Part shown: in pieces, positions 24,122 to 32,231 of the stretch
How positions within the stretch are numbered: the first letter of the stretch is position 1
Layout: each line of letters starts with the position of its first letter
NCBI RefSeq assembly: GCF_006483445.1
Contig: NZ_PPPT01000103.1
Span: 1 to 43,333, forward strand
Length of the DNA: 43,333 bases
Origin: Bradyrhizobium guangdongense
GTDB lineage: Bacteria; Pseudomonadota; Alphaproteobacteria; Rhizobiales; Xanthobacteraceae
Direction of reading: 5' to 3'
The notes under the pieces: generated by a model
Databases searched by the model: none
Told to the model about the DNA's origin: nothing
Seen by the model: the letters and a program-made list of their open reading frames with translations, nothing else
Position numbers and translations under genes: made by a program

Positions 24122-24943
24122 ATGCGAAAAATCGCGCTCGCCATCCTCATCGCTCTCGCGTCGCCCTTTCAGGCCCACGCGCAATCGGCCGACCTCGTGC
24201 TGTGCGACCGGCTGGCCGCCGATCCCAGCGATCCCGACAAGCCGGCCGATGTCCGCGGCGTGGCCGACGTCGCGCCCGCCGACATTCCCACTGCGATCAA
24301 GTTCTGCAAGACAGCGTCCGGCGGCTCGCGGCGCGCGATGTTCCAGCTCGGCCGCGCCTATGCCGCCAACCGGCAGATGCCCGAAGCCATGGCCGCCTGG
24401 CGCAAGGCTGCCGACAAGGGCTCGACCTCGGCGATGGTCGAACTTGGTGTGCTCTACGGCACGGGCGCCGGCGTTGCAAAGGACGAGGCGCAGGCGCGAA
24501 AGCTGTTCGAGAAGGCGGCGGAAGCCGGCAACCCCCGTGGCGTCAGCAATCTCGCCGCGCTCGGCGGCGGCAGCCCGGGCGCGTCAGCCAATCCTGCGCG
24601 CTCGCGCGAACTGCTCGGCCGGGCGGCCGAGACCAATGCGGAGGCGCAGTATCAGCTCGGCCTGATGCTGTCGAACGGCAGCGGCGGCCAGCAGGACGAT
24701 GTCGCCGCGCGCGCGATGTTCGAAAAGGCGGCCGCACAAAACCATCCCGGCGCACTGGAGCGGATGGGCGCCTTCGCGCAGGAGGGCCGCGGCGGTCCAA
24801 AGGACAAGGATGCCGCAAAGGCTTATTACGAACGCGCCGCGGCGCTCGGCGACGAAGACGCCAAGAAGGCGCTGGAGCGGATCCGCTGTCCCTATGCGAT
24901 CAAGAACAAGCAGGGCCAGCTCGTCACCACGCTGTGCTTCTGA
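24122..24943 (+). CDS. Exported Sel1-repeat (tetratricopeptide-like) protein
   Basis: This 273-aa protein has a signal peptide (residues 1-21, ending QAHAQ) and at least four Sel1-like repeats, for example RAMFQLGRAYAANRQMPEAMAAWRKAADKG, SAMVELGVLYGTGAGVAKDEAQARKLFEKAAEAG and AQYQLGLMLSNGSGGQQDDVAARAMFEKAAAQN in pattern. Such repeats form protein-binding solenoids, here in the periplasm. The C-terminal CPYAIKNKQGQLVTTLCF may form a disulfide. ATG at 24122 places the signal peptide at the N-terminus; it lies 32 bp after the ModA-like stop. Confidence 0.85.
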   Translation: MRKIALAILIALASPFQAHAQSADLVLCDRLAADPSDPDKPADVRGVADVAPADIPTAIKFCKTASGGSRRAMFQLGRAYAANRQMPEAMAAWRKAADKGSTSAMVELGVLYGTGAGVAKDEAQARKLFEKAAEAGNPRGVSNLAALGGGSPGASANPARSRELLGRAAETNAEAQYQLGLMLSNGSGGQQDDVAARAMFEKAAAQNHPGALERMGAFAQEGRGGPKDKDAAKAYYERAAALGDEDAKKALERIRCPYAIKNKQGQLVTTLCF

Positions 24944-24968
24944 TCGCAACAGTCAAATCCCGACAGCA

Positions 24969-24982
24969 TTGATCGAGCGCAA
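24969..24982 (+). promoter_or_regulatory. FixK/FNR-type box before the class II cytochrome c gene
   Basis: TTGATCGAGCGCAA fits the Bradyrhizobium FixK2 consensus TTG(A/C)-N6-(T/G)CAA. A GATAAA at 25004-25009 is placed as a -10 element would be if the box is centred 40.5 bases before the start site, the usual class II activator geometry. The cytochrome start codon is at 25041. Confidence 0.55.
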
Positions 24983-25040
24983 GACCCGGCGCAGCCACGT
25001 CGCGATAAAGTACGTCGCAAGAAGAACAATGGAGCTTGCG

Positions 25041-25511
25041 ATGAAACTTCGACGTGGAACGGCGCTGCTGGCGTGCCTTGCGGCCTCAACGGTCGTTGCG
25101 ACGGCCCAGGATCTGAAATCGCCGACCGCCGGCGACTATGTGCCCCGGCTCGGCGACATCATGGGCGCGGCGCAGGCGCGTCACCAGAAGCTGTGGCTCG
25201 CGGGCAGGGCGCAGAACTGGGAGCTCGCGGCCTTCGAGCTGCGCCAGCTCAAGGCAGGCCTCGTCGAGGCCGCCTTGCTGTATTCGGGCATTCCCGTCAC
25301 GAACGTCACCACGCTGGAGACGCCGCTGCAGGCGGCTGCCGACGCGATCGCGGCAAAGGACGGCCGCAAGCTCGCAAAGGCCTTCGGCGACCTCACCGAA
25401 GGCTGCAATGGCTGCCACCGGTCGATGGGACGGGGCTTTGTCGTGATGCGGGTTCCTGCCGATCAGCAGCCGTTCGGCAACCAGGCGTTCCAGCCGCAAG
25501 GCAAGCCGTGA
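25041..25511 (+). CDS. Exported class II-like cytochrome c
   Basis: This 156-aa protein has a signal peptide (about residues 1-22) and one heme c motif, CNGCH, near the C-terminus (Cys122, Cys125, His126). A C-terminal heme in a mostly helical chain is the layout of class II cytochromes (c', c556). Met41 in the first helix (GDIMGAAQARHQKLW) could be the sixth ligand, as in c556. It is probably a periplasmic electron carrier. ATG at 25041 has GGAG six bases upstream. A FixK/FNR-type box lies about 66 bp before the start. Confidence 0.8.
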   Translation: MKLRRGTALLACLAASTVVATAQDLKSPTAGDYVPRLGDIMGAAQARHQKLWLAGRAQNWELAAFELRQLKAGLVEAALLYSGIPVTNVTTLETPLQAAADAIAAKDGRKLAKAFGDLTEGCNGCHRSMGRGFVVMRVPADQQPFGNQAFQPQGKP

Positions 25512-25570
25512 AGGAACTTGCCATGCGCGCTCGCGCTTGATCTGAGGGGCTGCAGGCAAGGGGAGTGGCG

Positions 25571-25720
25571 ATGATCCGCAAGCTGGCATCCGGCGAATAC
25601 CGGCTCTATTCGCGCAAGGTGAACCCGAAGACGGGCAAGCGGCGCAACCTCGGCACTTTCAAGAGCCGCGCGGCGGCCGAGAAGCACGAGCGCGAGGTGC
25701 AGTATTTCAAGCGTCACTAA
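25571..25720 (+). CDS. Short basic protein (49 aa), integrase-arm-like
   Basis: This short gene encodes MIRKLASGEYRLYSRK, then NPKTGKRRNLGTFKSRAAAEKHEREVQ and a basic end. GKRRNLGTFKSRAAAEKHE resembles the three-stranded AP2-like or Arm-type DNA-binding domain of tyrosine recombinases, but no integrase domain is attached. GGAG lies five bases before the ATG. A nucleic-acid-binding role is an inference from the resemblance and the strong positive charge. It follows the cytochrome c by 59 bp. Confidence 0.75.
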   Translation: MIRKLASGEYRLYSRKVNPKTGKRRNLGTFKSRAAAEKHEREVQYFKRH

Positions 25721-25759
25721 CGCGTGATCGACGTTCCGGCGGGAGCCGACAAAAATGAC

Positions 25760-26050
25760 GTCGAAAACAACCCCATGCACAGTAGAACGCTTCTACGCGA
25801 AGCGATGCCGGTCGGCGCGGGGAAGGCGTGTCAGAACAGGACTCTGCAGCCTCTTGCCGGGTCCATCGGCACGAAACAGCGCGGGGCGCGCGATGCGGTC
25901 AGGATCGATCATCATCGCGCACTTCGGCTCTCGTCTGCGCATGATTTCTGCGCAAACGCGTTTCGCGTTTTCGCCCAGCGATTTCGTATTTTGCGAAAAA
26001 CCGCTTGACCCGTCGGGCAAATCAGGTGTATATCGTCATCATCGCGAGGG
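25760..26050 (+). repeat. Two-module intergenic element, copy 2
   Basis: Module A (25760-25787, 28 bp) and module B (26002-26031, 30 bp) are identical to the modules at 1239-1212 and 998-969. Order is the same and outer span nearly the same (272 versus 271 bp); the centre has diverged. Similarity around module B extends about 15 bp on each side. Confidence 0.85.
26005..26033 (+). promoter_or_regulatory. Sigma70-like promoter within module B
   Basis: TTGACC (26005-26010) and GTATAT (26028-26033) are separated by 17 bases. The promoter points toward the grlR-like gene at 26154. The corresponding site in copy 1 has GTATGT and points at the 3' end of the first gene. Confidence 0.5.
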
Positions 26051-26153
26051 TTGGGGCTCACTGACGGGCCTGCGCGGAAAAGCCTGATAGATTCGGTGCG
26101 GCGGCGGTGCTAGGTAGCGCCGCGACTCGCGTTGTTTTTCCGGGAATGTTTCG

Positions 26154-26858
26154 TTGCTGAACGGGCTCTACAAGGTCGAATACGGCGTCAACGATGCGTT
26201 CGGCCGCAGCATCATGTGCATGCATAACGGCAAGCTCCTGGGCGGCAACTCCGCCTTTGCCCATCTCGGCAGCTATCAGGAGCGCGATGGCGAGATCGTC
26301 GGCGAGGTCATCACCGAACGTCACAATGACGATCCCCACTACAAGCCGCTGATGGGCATCGACGTTGCCACCATCAGCGTGCGTGGCAAGACCACCAGCC
26401 GCGGCATCCGTTTCGAAGGCGAGGCCACTCCGGTGCCGGGTGCGATGTTCTGGGCCGATCTGACGCGGCTCGAGGACGATGCCCTGCCGCCACGGGGCAC
26501 GGTCGGAGCCGGCGGCATCGTGAACGGGCTCTATGCGATCCATCTCAACGCACTCGACGGCGTCGATGCCGGCCTGTCCGGCGTCATGCTGCTGATGGAC
26601 GGCCGCATCCTCGGCGGCGATGCGTTCTTCTACTATCTCGGCTCCTATGCGTCGGAGAACGGCCGCTGGAAGGGCGAAATCCTCAACCAGGAACACACGC
26701 CGGCAAAGGGCGAGAACCCGGTGTTCGGCGGCTACGAGGTCGGGATCGGTTTCTCCGGCCACTGCAACGACGAGGGCGGCGACCTCGAAGGCATCGCGCT
26801 CGCGGGCAAGCGCAGTTTGCGGCTGGCGGCGTCGCTGAAGCTGATGCGGCGGGCGTGA
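26154..26858 (+). CDS. GrlR-like regulatory-family protein, double domain (paralog 2)
   Basis: This 234-aa protein is exactly the same length as paralog 1 and highly similar in its second half: NGLYAIHLNALDGVDAGLSG, GRILGGDAFFYYLGSY, NGRWKGEILNQEHT, NPVFGGYEVGIGFSG and AGKRSLRLAASLKLMRRA. The first half (NGLYKVEYGVNDAFGRS, GKLLGGNSAFAHLGSY) is a divergent copy of the second. Start is TTG at 26154; the ATG eight bases upstream hits a stop in its own frame. The 3' half and downstream sequence recur in degraded form at 32424-32600. Confidence 0.75.
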   Translation: MLNGLYKVEYGVNDAFGRSIMCMHNGKLLGGNSAFAHLGSYQERDGEIVGEVITERHNDDPHYKPLMGIDVATISVRGKTTSRGIRFEGEATPVPGAMFWADLTRLEDDALPPRGTVGAGGIVNGLYAIHLNALDGVDAGLSGVMLLMDGRILGGDAFFYYLGSYASENGRWKGEILNQEHTPAKGENPVFGGYEVGIGFSGHCNDEGGDLEGIALAGKRSLRLAASLKLMRRA

Positions 26859-26988
26859 ACGTCGTTCCAATGGCACGCTTTCGTACCGTGCACCAAGCGC
26901 TGGACGTGCGCCGCACCCGCAGCCTATCCTGAAGGTTTCTGCTCGCGTCGGCGGCCTGCCAATCGGCGGTCGCATCAGGGGCTGCAAC

Positions 26989-28536
26989 ATGCGCTATCTC
27001 TTCGAGGAGTACGCGTTCGACACCGCCCGCCGCGAACTCTATCGCGGAACGGATGCGGTTGCCGTCAGCCCACAGGTGTTCGATCTCCTCGATTACCTGA
27101 TCCGTCACCGGGATCGCGTCGTCACCAAGGACAATCTCATCGGCGCGATCTGGCAAGGACGCGTCGTGTCCGATGCGGCCCTGACGACGCGCCTGAACGC
27201 CGTCCGCAGCGCCATCGGCGATTCCGGCGAGGCGCAGCGTCTGATCAGGACGTTGCCGCGAAAGGGGTTTCGTTTCGTCGGCGAGGTGCGTGAGGAGCGA
27301 GAGGTTGCGGGTGCGGACGATGCGCCCGAGCGCGCTCCTGCAATACCTGACAGGCCCTCCATCGCCGTGCTGCCGTTCGCGAACATGTCCGGCGATCCCG
27401 AGCAGGAGTACTTCGCAGACGGGATGGTTGATGAGATCACGACCGCGCTTTCGCGGTTCAAGGGGCTGTTCGTGATCGCGCGCAATTCGAGTTTCACCTT
27501 CAAGGGCAAAGCGGTCGACATCAAGGACGTCGGGCGCCGGCTTGGCGTGCGCTATGTCCTCGAGGGGGAGGTGCGCAAGGCGGCGGGGAGAGTTCGCATC
27601 ACGGGCCGGTTGATCAATGCGGCAACAGGCACGCACATCTGGGCGGACAGGTTCGAGCGCGACATGACCGACATTTTCGCGCTGCAGGACGAGTTCACGC
27701 TCGCCGTTGTCTCGGCCATTCGGCCAAAGCTGGTCCAAGCAGAAATTGCACTGGCGTCGCGGCGGCGACCGGAAGACCTCACCGCCTATGATCTTTTTCT
27801 CCGGGCGCTGCAGCAGGTCGGCCCATCGACCCGCGAAGGGTTGGCCCAGGGGCTCCGGCTGATCCACCGCGCGCTGGAGCTCTACCCCCGGTTTGCTGCT
27901 GCCGCCGCTCTCGCAGGTGCCTGCCACGCGGAAAACGTGGTCAGGAACTATACCACCGAGCCTCAATTCGAACGCGAGGAAGCCGTTCGGCTCATGCGCC
28001 TGGCGCTCAGCCTCGACGATGGCGATCCGGACACGTTGGCAAGTGCGGCCTTGATCTCGGCACTCCTGGTCGGCGATTGCGAAACCGAGATCGAGATGTC
28101 CGACCGGGCCGTGAAGCTCAACCCGAATTCATATCGCGCGTGGCACTGCAGAGGTTGGGTCCTCAAGATTGCGGGGCAGCCAGAGGAAGCGATCCGGAGC
28201 CTTGAACGTGCCATGCGAATGAGCCCGCTGGACCCGGAAACATTCGCAGCGCTGACCGGAATGGGATTTGCCCTTCTCGAGCTTCGTCGCTTTGACGAGG
28301 CCATCATTGCAGCGAAGAAAGCCCAGCGTCTAAACCCATGCTATCCAGGACCCTACCGATGCCTCGCATCCGCTTTCGCCCATCTCGGACGCGACGCCGA
28401 GGCCCGTGAGGCGGCGGCTCGTATGCTCGAGCTCGATCCCGCCTTCACGATCTCGGCGTGGAGCGCCCGGAGCCAGATATCGAAAACCGCTGACCTGATG
28501 ATCGAGGGTTTTCGGAAAGCGGGATTGAGCGAATGA
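26989..28536 (+). CDS. OmpR-type winged-helix regulator with TolB-like and TPR domains
   Basis: This 515-aa protein has an N-terminal winged helix (1-98: VFDLLDYLIRHRDRVVTKDNLIGAIWQGRVVSDAALTTRLNAVRSAIGD, then KGFRFVG). A TolB/cyclase-associated middle domain spans about 118-245 (SIAVLPFANMSGDPEQEYFADGMVDEI, RYVLEGEVRKAAGRVRI, HIWADRFER). About six tetratricopeptide repeats follow to the C-terminus (NPNSYRAWHCRGWVLKIAGQPEEAI in pattern). Rhizobial genomes carry many such one-component regulators of unknown signal. No membrane segment is seen. It is the first gene of the probable insertion. Confidence 0.88.
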   Translation: MRYLFEEYAFDTARRELYRGTDAVAVSPQVFDLLDYLIRHRDRVVTKDNLIGAIWQGRVVSDAALTTRLNAVRSAIGDSGEAQRLIRTLPRKGFRFVGEVREEREVAGADDAPERAPAIPDRPSIAVLPFANMSGDPEQEYFADGMVDEITTALSRFKGLFVIARNSSFTFKGKAVDIKDVGRRLGVRYVLEGEVRKAAGRVRITGRLINAATGTHIWADRFERDMTDIFALQDEFTLAVVSAIRPKLVQAEIALASRRRPEDLTAYDLFLRALQQVGPSTREGLAQGLRLIHRALELYPRFAAAAALAGACHAENVVRNYTTEPQFEREEAVRLMRLALSLDDGDPDTLASAALISALLVGDCETEIEMSDRAVKLNPNSYRAWHCRGWVLKIAGQPEEAIRSLERAMRMSPLDPETFAALTGMGFALLELRRFDEAIIAAKKAQRLNPCYPGPYRCLASAFAHLGRDAEAREAAARMLELDPAFTISAWSARSQISKTADLMIEGFRKAGLSE

Positions 28537-28865
28537 GCTGTGTTCGTTCGCGCAGACTGGCGGATCCATAGGGTGAGCATTCTGGGCCGTATTCATAAAT
28601 TCGGCCAATGTCCGTTTCGCTCTGATAGCATCGGCGCAGCAAATGACGCGATGGGCGAGAAGCGTGTCCGCGAGCAGACGTCGTTTCGAGGGCGTGACCT
28701 CATCGCGCGGCCAGCCATTGCCGGACAGATGTGGCGCCGGTTGGACGCTTACGGGGAACAAGCGGATGTCAGCCAGCCGACAATCTCCGCTGAAACCGTC
28801 GAAGATGACCCGTAGCGGACCTTCTCAGATCACAATCCTTGCTCTACCAGCGCCCTTTGCGTTCG
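28537..28865. other. 329-bp intergenic region between convergent regulators
   Basis: No supported gene or strong terminator. One short interrupted palindrome (GGCCG 28585-28589, CGGCC 28602-28606) around an AT-rich core. Open frames crossing the region lack ribosome sites. Confidence 0.5.
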
Positions 28866-30272
28866 TCACGTAAGGCGATCGATGATCTCAAGCAGGCGGT
28901 CGCAGGATGCCGCGAGACGCTTGTTGGGAGCTGTCGCGATACCTAGCAGTAGACCGGACCGCGCCGAAGCTGCCCTCGCATACCAGAGCGACAGCGGAGC
29001 GGGCGCCAATCCAAACGGCAGCATTTCCCTGGCGATGGAGAGGTCTGGCGTTGCGTCCGGCAATTGCAGTAGCACCGCCAATCCGGCGATCGTAACGTCC
29101 TTGGCGCGCGGCCGAAGGGTCTTCAGCAGCGCGTCGCCTTGCGCTGCATAGGCACGCTTCGTGCGTCGAAGATGCCGCATATAGTGGCCGTCACGCATGA
29201 ATTTCGCAGTCGCGAGTTGCACCGATGGCCCAGGCGCCGGCGCGAGACACGCCGCGACCTCGGCGAACCGCGACGTCAGCGACGGGGGAGCGACCAGAAA
29301 GCCCAGCCGCAAGGTGGGGGTCAGAGTCTTGCTGAAAGATCCAATGTGAATCACGCGCCCGGCGCGATCGAGCGAGGCAAGTGCCGGTGTGGCCCGACCT
29401 TTCAGTTGAAGCTCGCTCAGATAGTCATCCTCGATCACCCACGTCCCTTTTTGAGCGGCCCAGTCGAGAAGGTGCAAGCGCCTCTCCAGTGACAACGTGC
29501 ACCCGAGCGGCGCCTGTTGCCCTGGAGTTACCACAACCAGTGCCGCATCTGGCTCATGGTTCAGGCCATGGCTGACATCAAGGCCGTTCGCATCAACCGG
29601 GATCGGGGCGAGCGACAATCCTGCGAGCTCGAGGCCATGCCGGGTGATTGGGTAACCTGGATCCTCCATCCAGACCTTTCCCCGCTCGAGGCCGAGCACA
29701 CGGAGCGCCAGTCCAAGGCCGCTGCAGTAGCCGCCGGTGATGATGATCTGGGAAGGCGTACATTCTATACCGCGCGCGATGGCAAGATACGCCGCGATCT
29801 CCCGCCGTAGTTCCAGCTCACCACGCGCGTCCGGATATATGGCCGGCCCACTCATTTCCACGCGAATAGCGGAGGAACGAAGTCGAGCGACGAGCTTGGC
29901 AGGGAAGGAATCATGCGCGGGCACGCCCATCTGGAAGATCGCCGGCCCCGCAATGAGCTCCCGATACATCTCCATGAACGAGCCCGGATCGGGTGCTTCG
30001 TCCTGTCGAATGGTGATGGGAGGCCGGTCCGCCACATGCGTTCCGGTCGCGCGGGAAGCGACGATGAGTTGAGCTGCGGACAGTTTTTCGTAGGCTGAAC
30101 GCACCGTGCCTCGAGCCACGCCAAGTTGGGCTGCCAGATCCTGCCAGGACGGCAGACGCGCTCCCGGAGCGAGCACTCCGCTCTCGATGGCGGCGCTGAT
30201 GCCATTGCGGATCTGCTCGCCCAGCGGCGTCTTCGCAGATCGATCAAGCTCCAACCGCAGCGGCTTGGTCAT
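28866..30272 (-). CDS. MocR-type regulator (GntR wHTH + aminotransferase domain), island copy
   Basis: This 468-aa protein has a GntR winged helix at about 10-85 (TPLGEQIRNGISAAIESGVLAPGARLPSWQDLAAQLGVARGTVRSAYEKL). The aminotransferase-like domain shows EDPGYP, EDDYLSEL and the PLP lysine in GSFSKTLTPTLRLGF (Lys315). It is divergent from the cupin gene across 86 bp and very probably controls the cupin-AhpD-hydrolase operon. The ATG at 30272 has a purine-rich AAGGGGGG before it; the frame is open 21 codons further without a better start. Distinct from the MocR at 7.6-9.0 kb. Confidence 0.9.
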   Translation of the reverse strand: MTKPLRLELDRSAKTPLGEQIRNGISAAIESGVLAPGARLPSWQDLAAQLGVARGTVRSAYEKLSAAQLIVASRATGTHVADRPPITIRQDEAPDPGSFMEMYRELIAGPAIFQMGVPAHDSFPAKLVARLRSSAIRVEMSGPAIYPDARGELELRREIAAYLAIARGIECTPSQIIITGGYCSGLGLALRVLGLERGKVWMEDPGYPITRHGLELAGLSLAPIPVDANGLDVSHGLNHEPDAALVVVTPGQQAPLGCTLSLERRLHLLDWAAQKGTWVIEDDYLSELQLKGRATPALASLDRAGRVIHIGSFSKTLTPTLRLGFLVAPPSLTSRFAEVAACLAPAPGPSVQLATAKFMRDGHYMRHLRRTKRAYAAQGDALLKTLRPRAKDVTIAGLAVLLQLPDATPDLSIAREMLPFGLAPAPLSLWYARAASARSGLLLGIATAPNKRLAASCDRLLEIIDRLT

Positions 30273-30279
30273 GCCCCCC

Positions 30280-30310
30280 TTGGTACACGATTTTTGTGCG
30301 TTCTTGGTGC
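30280..30310. promoter_or_regulatory. Direct repeat in the MocR/cupin divergent region (putative MocR site)
   Basis: TTGGTAC (30280-30286) and TTGGTGC (30304-30310) are repeated in the same orientation 24 bases apart, about two helical turns. MocR-type regulators commonly bind direct repeats between themselves and their target. The site is 8 bases from the regulator start and about 50 bases before the cupin start. Confidence 0.45.
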
Positions 30311-30358
30311 TTTTTTCGGACCAGGGCGAGGGCACCTATCCGGGGAAAGGAGAACATC

Positions 30359-30775
30359 ATGAAAATACGATCCATCCTTAGCGCGGCTTTCGCTGCGATT
30401 GCTATCGCCGCTGCAACACCTGCCGCAGCCCATGGCGGCGGCGAAACGGTCACGCCGCACTTTCAACAGACGATACCCAACATTCCCGGCAAGTCGCTGA
30501 AGGCCCTGATCGTCGACTATACGCCGGGCGGGGCGTCACCTCCGCACATCCACGCCAAGTCGGCTTTCATCTTCGGTTACGTCCTGTCGGGACAAATCGA
30601 GTCCCAGGTGAATGACGGACACAGGCGGGTCTACCGCGCCGGCGAAAGTTTTTTCGAGACGCCAGGCTCGCGCCATTCAATCAGCCGCAATGCCAGCAAG
30701 ACCAGGCCAGCGAGGCTGCTCGCCGTGTTCGTCGTCGATACCGACGAAAAAGAACTGACTACCCCCGTCAAATAA
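30359..30775 (+). CDS. Exported cupin-domain protein
   Basis: This 138-aa protein has a signal peptide (residues 1-24, ending PAAAHG) and a single cupin barrel. Motif 1 is SPPHIHAKSAFIFGYVLSGQIESQV with two His and a Tyr in place of the usual Glu region. Motif 2 is YRAGESFFETPGSRHSISRNAS with the last His. It probably binds a divalent metal. AAGGAG lies six bases before the ATG. First gene of the operon with the AhpD-like protein (23 bp gap) and the alpha/beta-hydrolase (101 bp gap). Confidence 0.88.
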   Translation: MKIRSILSAAFAAIAIAAATPAAAHGGGETVTPHFQQTIPNIPGKSLKALIVDYTPGGASPPHIHAKSAFIFGYVLSGQIESQVNDGHRRVYRAGESFFETPGSRHSISRNASKTRPARLLAVFVVDTDEKELTTPVK

Positions 30776-30798
30776 CACTCGTCATCAAGGAGCAAGAA

Positions 30799-31254
30799 AT
30801 GAGTAAGCGTCTCGACTACAATCAGATTGCACCGGCAGGCGTGAAAGCGCTCGGCGGCGTCTACGGTTACATCATGCAGAGCAGCCTTCCACCCGCACTG
30901 GTCGACCTGGTCTACCTGCGAATTTCCCAGATCAACAACTGCGCGTACTGTCTCGACTCGCACACGCGCGACCTGCTCAAGAAGGGAGTGAAGATCGAAA
31001 AGCTGGCGCTGGTACAGGCGTGGAGGGAAGCCGGTAACCTCTTCGACGAGCGCGAGCGCGCCGCCCTTACGTGGGCCGAAACGGTGACGCGCGTCGCGGA
31101 GACCAACGTGCCGGATGAAGCCTATCAGGCCGCTCGCGCCGTGTTCGACGAGCGAGAACTCGTGGACCTGACGATCGCGATCGGCTTGATGAACGCCTAC
31201 AACCGCATGGCCATCAGTTTTCGGAACACGCCGCAGGCTGCGCTCGGACAGTAA
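30799..31254 (+). CDS. Carboxymuconolactone decarboxylase / AhpD-like family protein
   Basis: This 151-aa protein has the AhpD-type redox motif NNCAYCLDSHT (Cys48, Cys51, His55) and the conserved helices RERAALTWAETVTRV and ERELVDLTIAIGLMNAYNRMAI. CxxC members act as disulfide-linked peroxidase or reductase partners. Middle gene of the MocR-controlled operon. Confidence 0.92.
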   Translation: MSKRLDYNQIAPAGVKALGGVYGYIMQSSLPPALVDLVYLRISQINNCAYCLDSHTRDLLKKGVKIEKLALVQAWREAGNLFDERERAALTWAETVTRVAETNVPDEAYQAARAVFDERELVDLTIAIGLMNAYNRMAISFRNTPQAALGQ

Positions 31255-31355
31255 GCCTTGGAGGAGTCGGAACTCTTCTCCGCCGAGCTTCGTTCAGCCT
31301 CCAGATCACTTCTGCTTGCACGCTGATGAGGTAACCGGACGAAAGGACACACATC

Positions 31356-32231
31356 ATGTCACACCGGATCAACGACATTACGATCGACTTCGTCCAGATC
31401 AACGAAGATATCGCGCTCAGAAGGATGGTTTTGCGTAATCCGGGACGGAAGGGGATTGTTCTCTTCCTGCACGGGTTTCCGGAAACCCTGTACGCCTGGA
31501 AGGATATTGCCGCGGCTCTCGCCAACGACTACGACGTCCACGCTTTCGACTGGCCGGGCTACGGTCTTTCATCGAGGCCAGCGGTCGACAGGTTCTCCTA
31601 TGCGCCGAAGGACTACGCGCATATTCTGGATCAGTACATCGTGAAGGCAGGCATCGACACCTCGAGGCTCACGATCTACGCGACCGACATCGGAGCGCTG
31701 CCGGCACTCCTGCTGGCGGTGGAAAAACCTGATATCGCAAGGACTATTATCGTTGGCGACTTTGCCCCGTTTGACAGGCCCCAGTTCATGTATGAGAGCC
31801 TGCAAGGCCTGAAGGCAGGACCTGCAATGGATCAGATACGCGCCAACATGAACAGGAATCGCGACGAGATCCTCGCAAACACCTTCACAAGAGGCTTGCC
31901 CAGGGAAGCGCAATTCGAAGTTGCGCAGGAATTCAGGGATGACATGTCCCGCGGATGGAGCCATGGCTCCATGACGACAGTAGACGCTTTCTGCCACTAT
32001 TACTCGCACTTTACGCGGGACCAAGACCGTTTCGAATCGCAACTCGCCCGGCTTAAAACGCCGGTGAAGGTGGTTTGGGGTGAGAAAGACCTCTACATCA
32101 AGAAGGAGATGGGCGCAGAATTCGCCGAAAGGGTCCATGCCGAACTCGCGCTTCTTCCCGGTATTGGCCACTTTCCTCACCTCCAGGATCCGAAGCAGAC
32201 CGTCGAAGAGGTTCGGGCCGCATTCCGATGA
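31356..32231 (+). CDS. Alpha/beta-hydrolase with Asp nucleophile (dehalogenase/epoxide-hydrolase type)
   Basis: This 291-aa protein has the oxyanion motif HGFPET (39-44), and its nucleophile elbow reads ATDIGA, placing Asp111 where serine hydrolases have Ser. The later acid is Asp245 (WGEKDLY) and the base is His272 (PGIGHFPH). An Asp nucleophile is characteristic of haloalkane dehalogenases, fluoroacetate dehalogenase and epoxide hydrolases, so C-halogen or epoxide hydrolysis is likely. No signal peptide. Last gene of the cupin operon; less GC-rich by eye than the core genes around it. Confidence 0.88.
   Translation: MSHRINDITIDFVQINEDIALRRMVLRNPGRKGIVLFLHGFPETLYAWKDIAAALANDYDVHAFDWPGYGLSSRPAVDRFSYAPKDYAHILDQYIVKAGIDTSRLTIYATDIGALPALLLAVEKPDIARTIIVGDFAPFDRPQFMYESLQGLKAGPAMDQIRANMNRNRDEILANTFTRGLPREAQFEVAQEFRDDMSRGWSHGSMTTVDAFCHYYSHFTRDQDRFESQLARLKTPVKVVWGEKDLYIKKEMGAEFAERVHAELALLPGIGHFPHLQDPKQTVEEVRAAFR

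Larger units (their letters stand above)
25721..26153. other. 433-bp intergenic region with element copy 2
   Basis: No gene supported. It holds copy 2 of the two-module element (25760-26050) and, inside its module B, a sigma70-like promoter pointing to the grlR-like gene at 26154. Confidence 0.7.

Noticed and set aside
26989..32231. Mobile element with its own transposase or integrase
   Set aside because: No transposase, integrase, terminal inverted repeats or tRNA attachment site was found; only the duplicated grlR-plsY junction suggests insertion.
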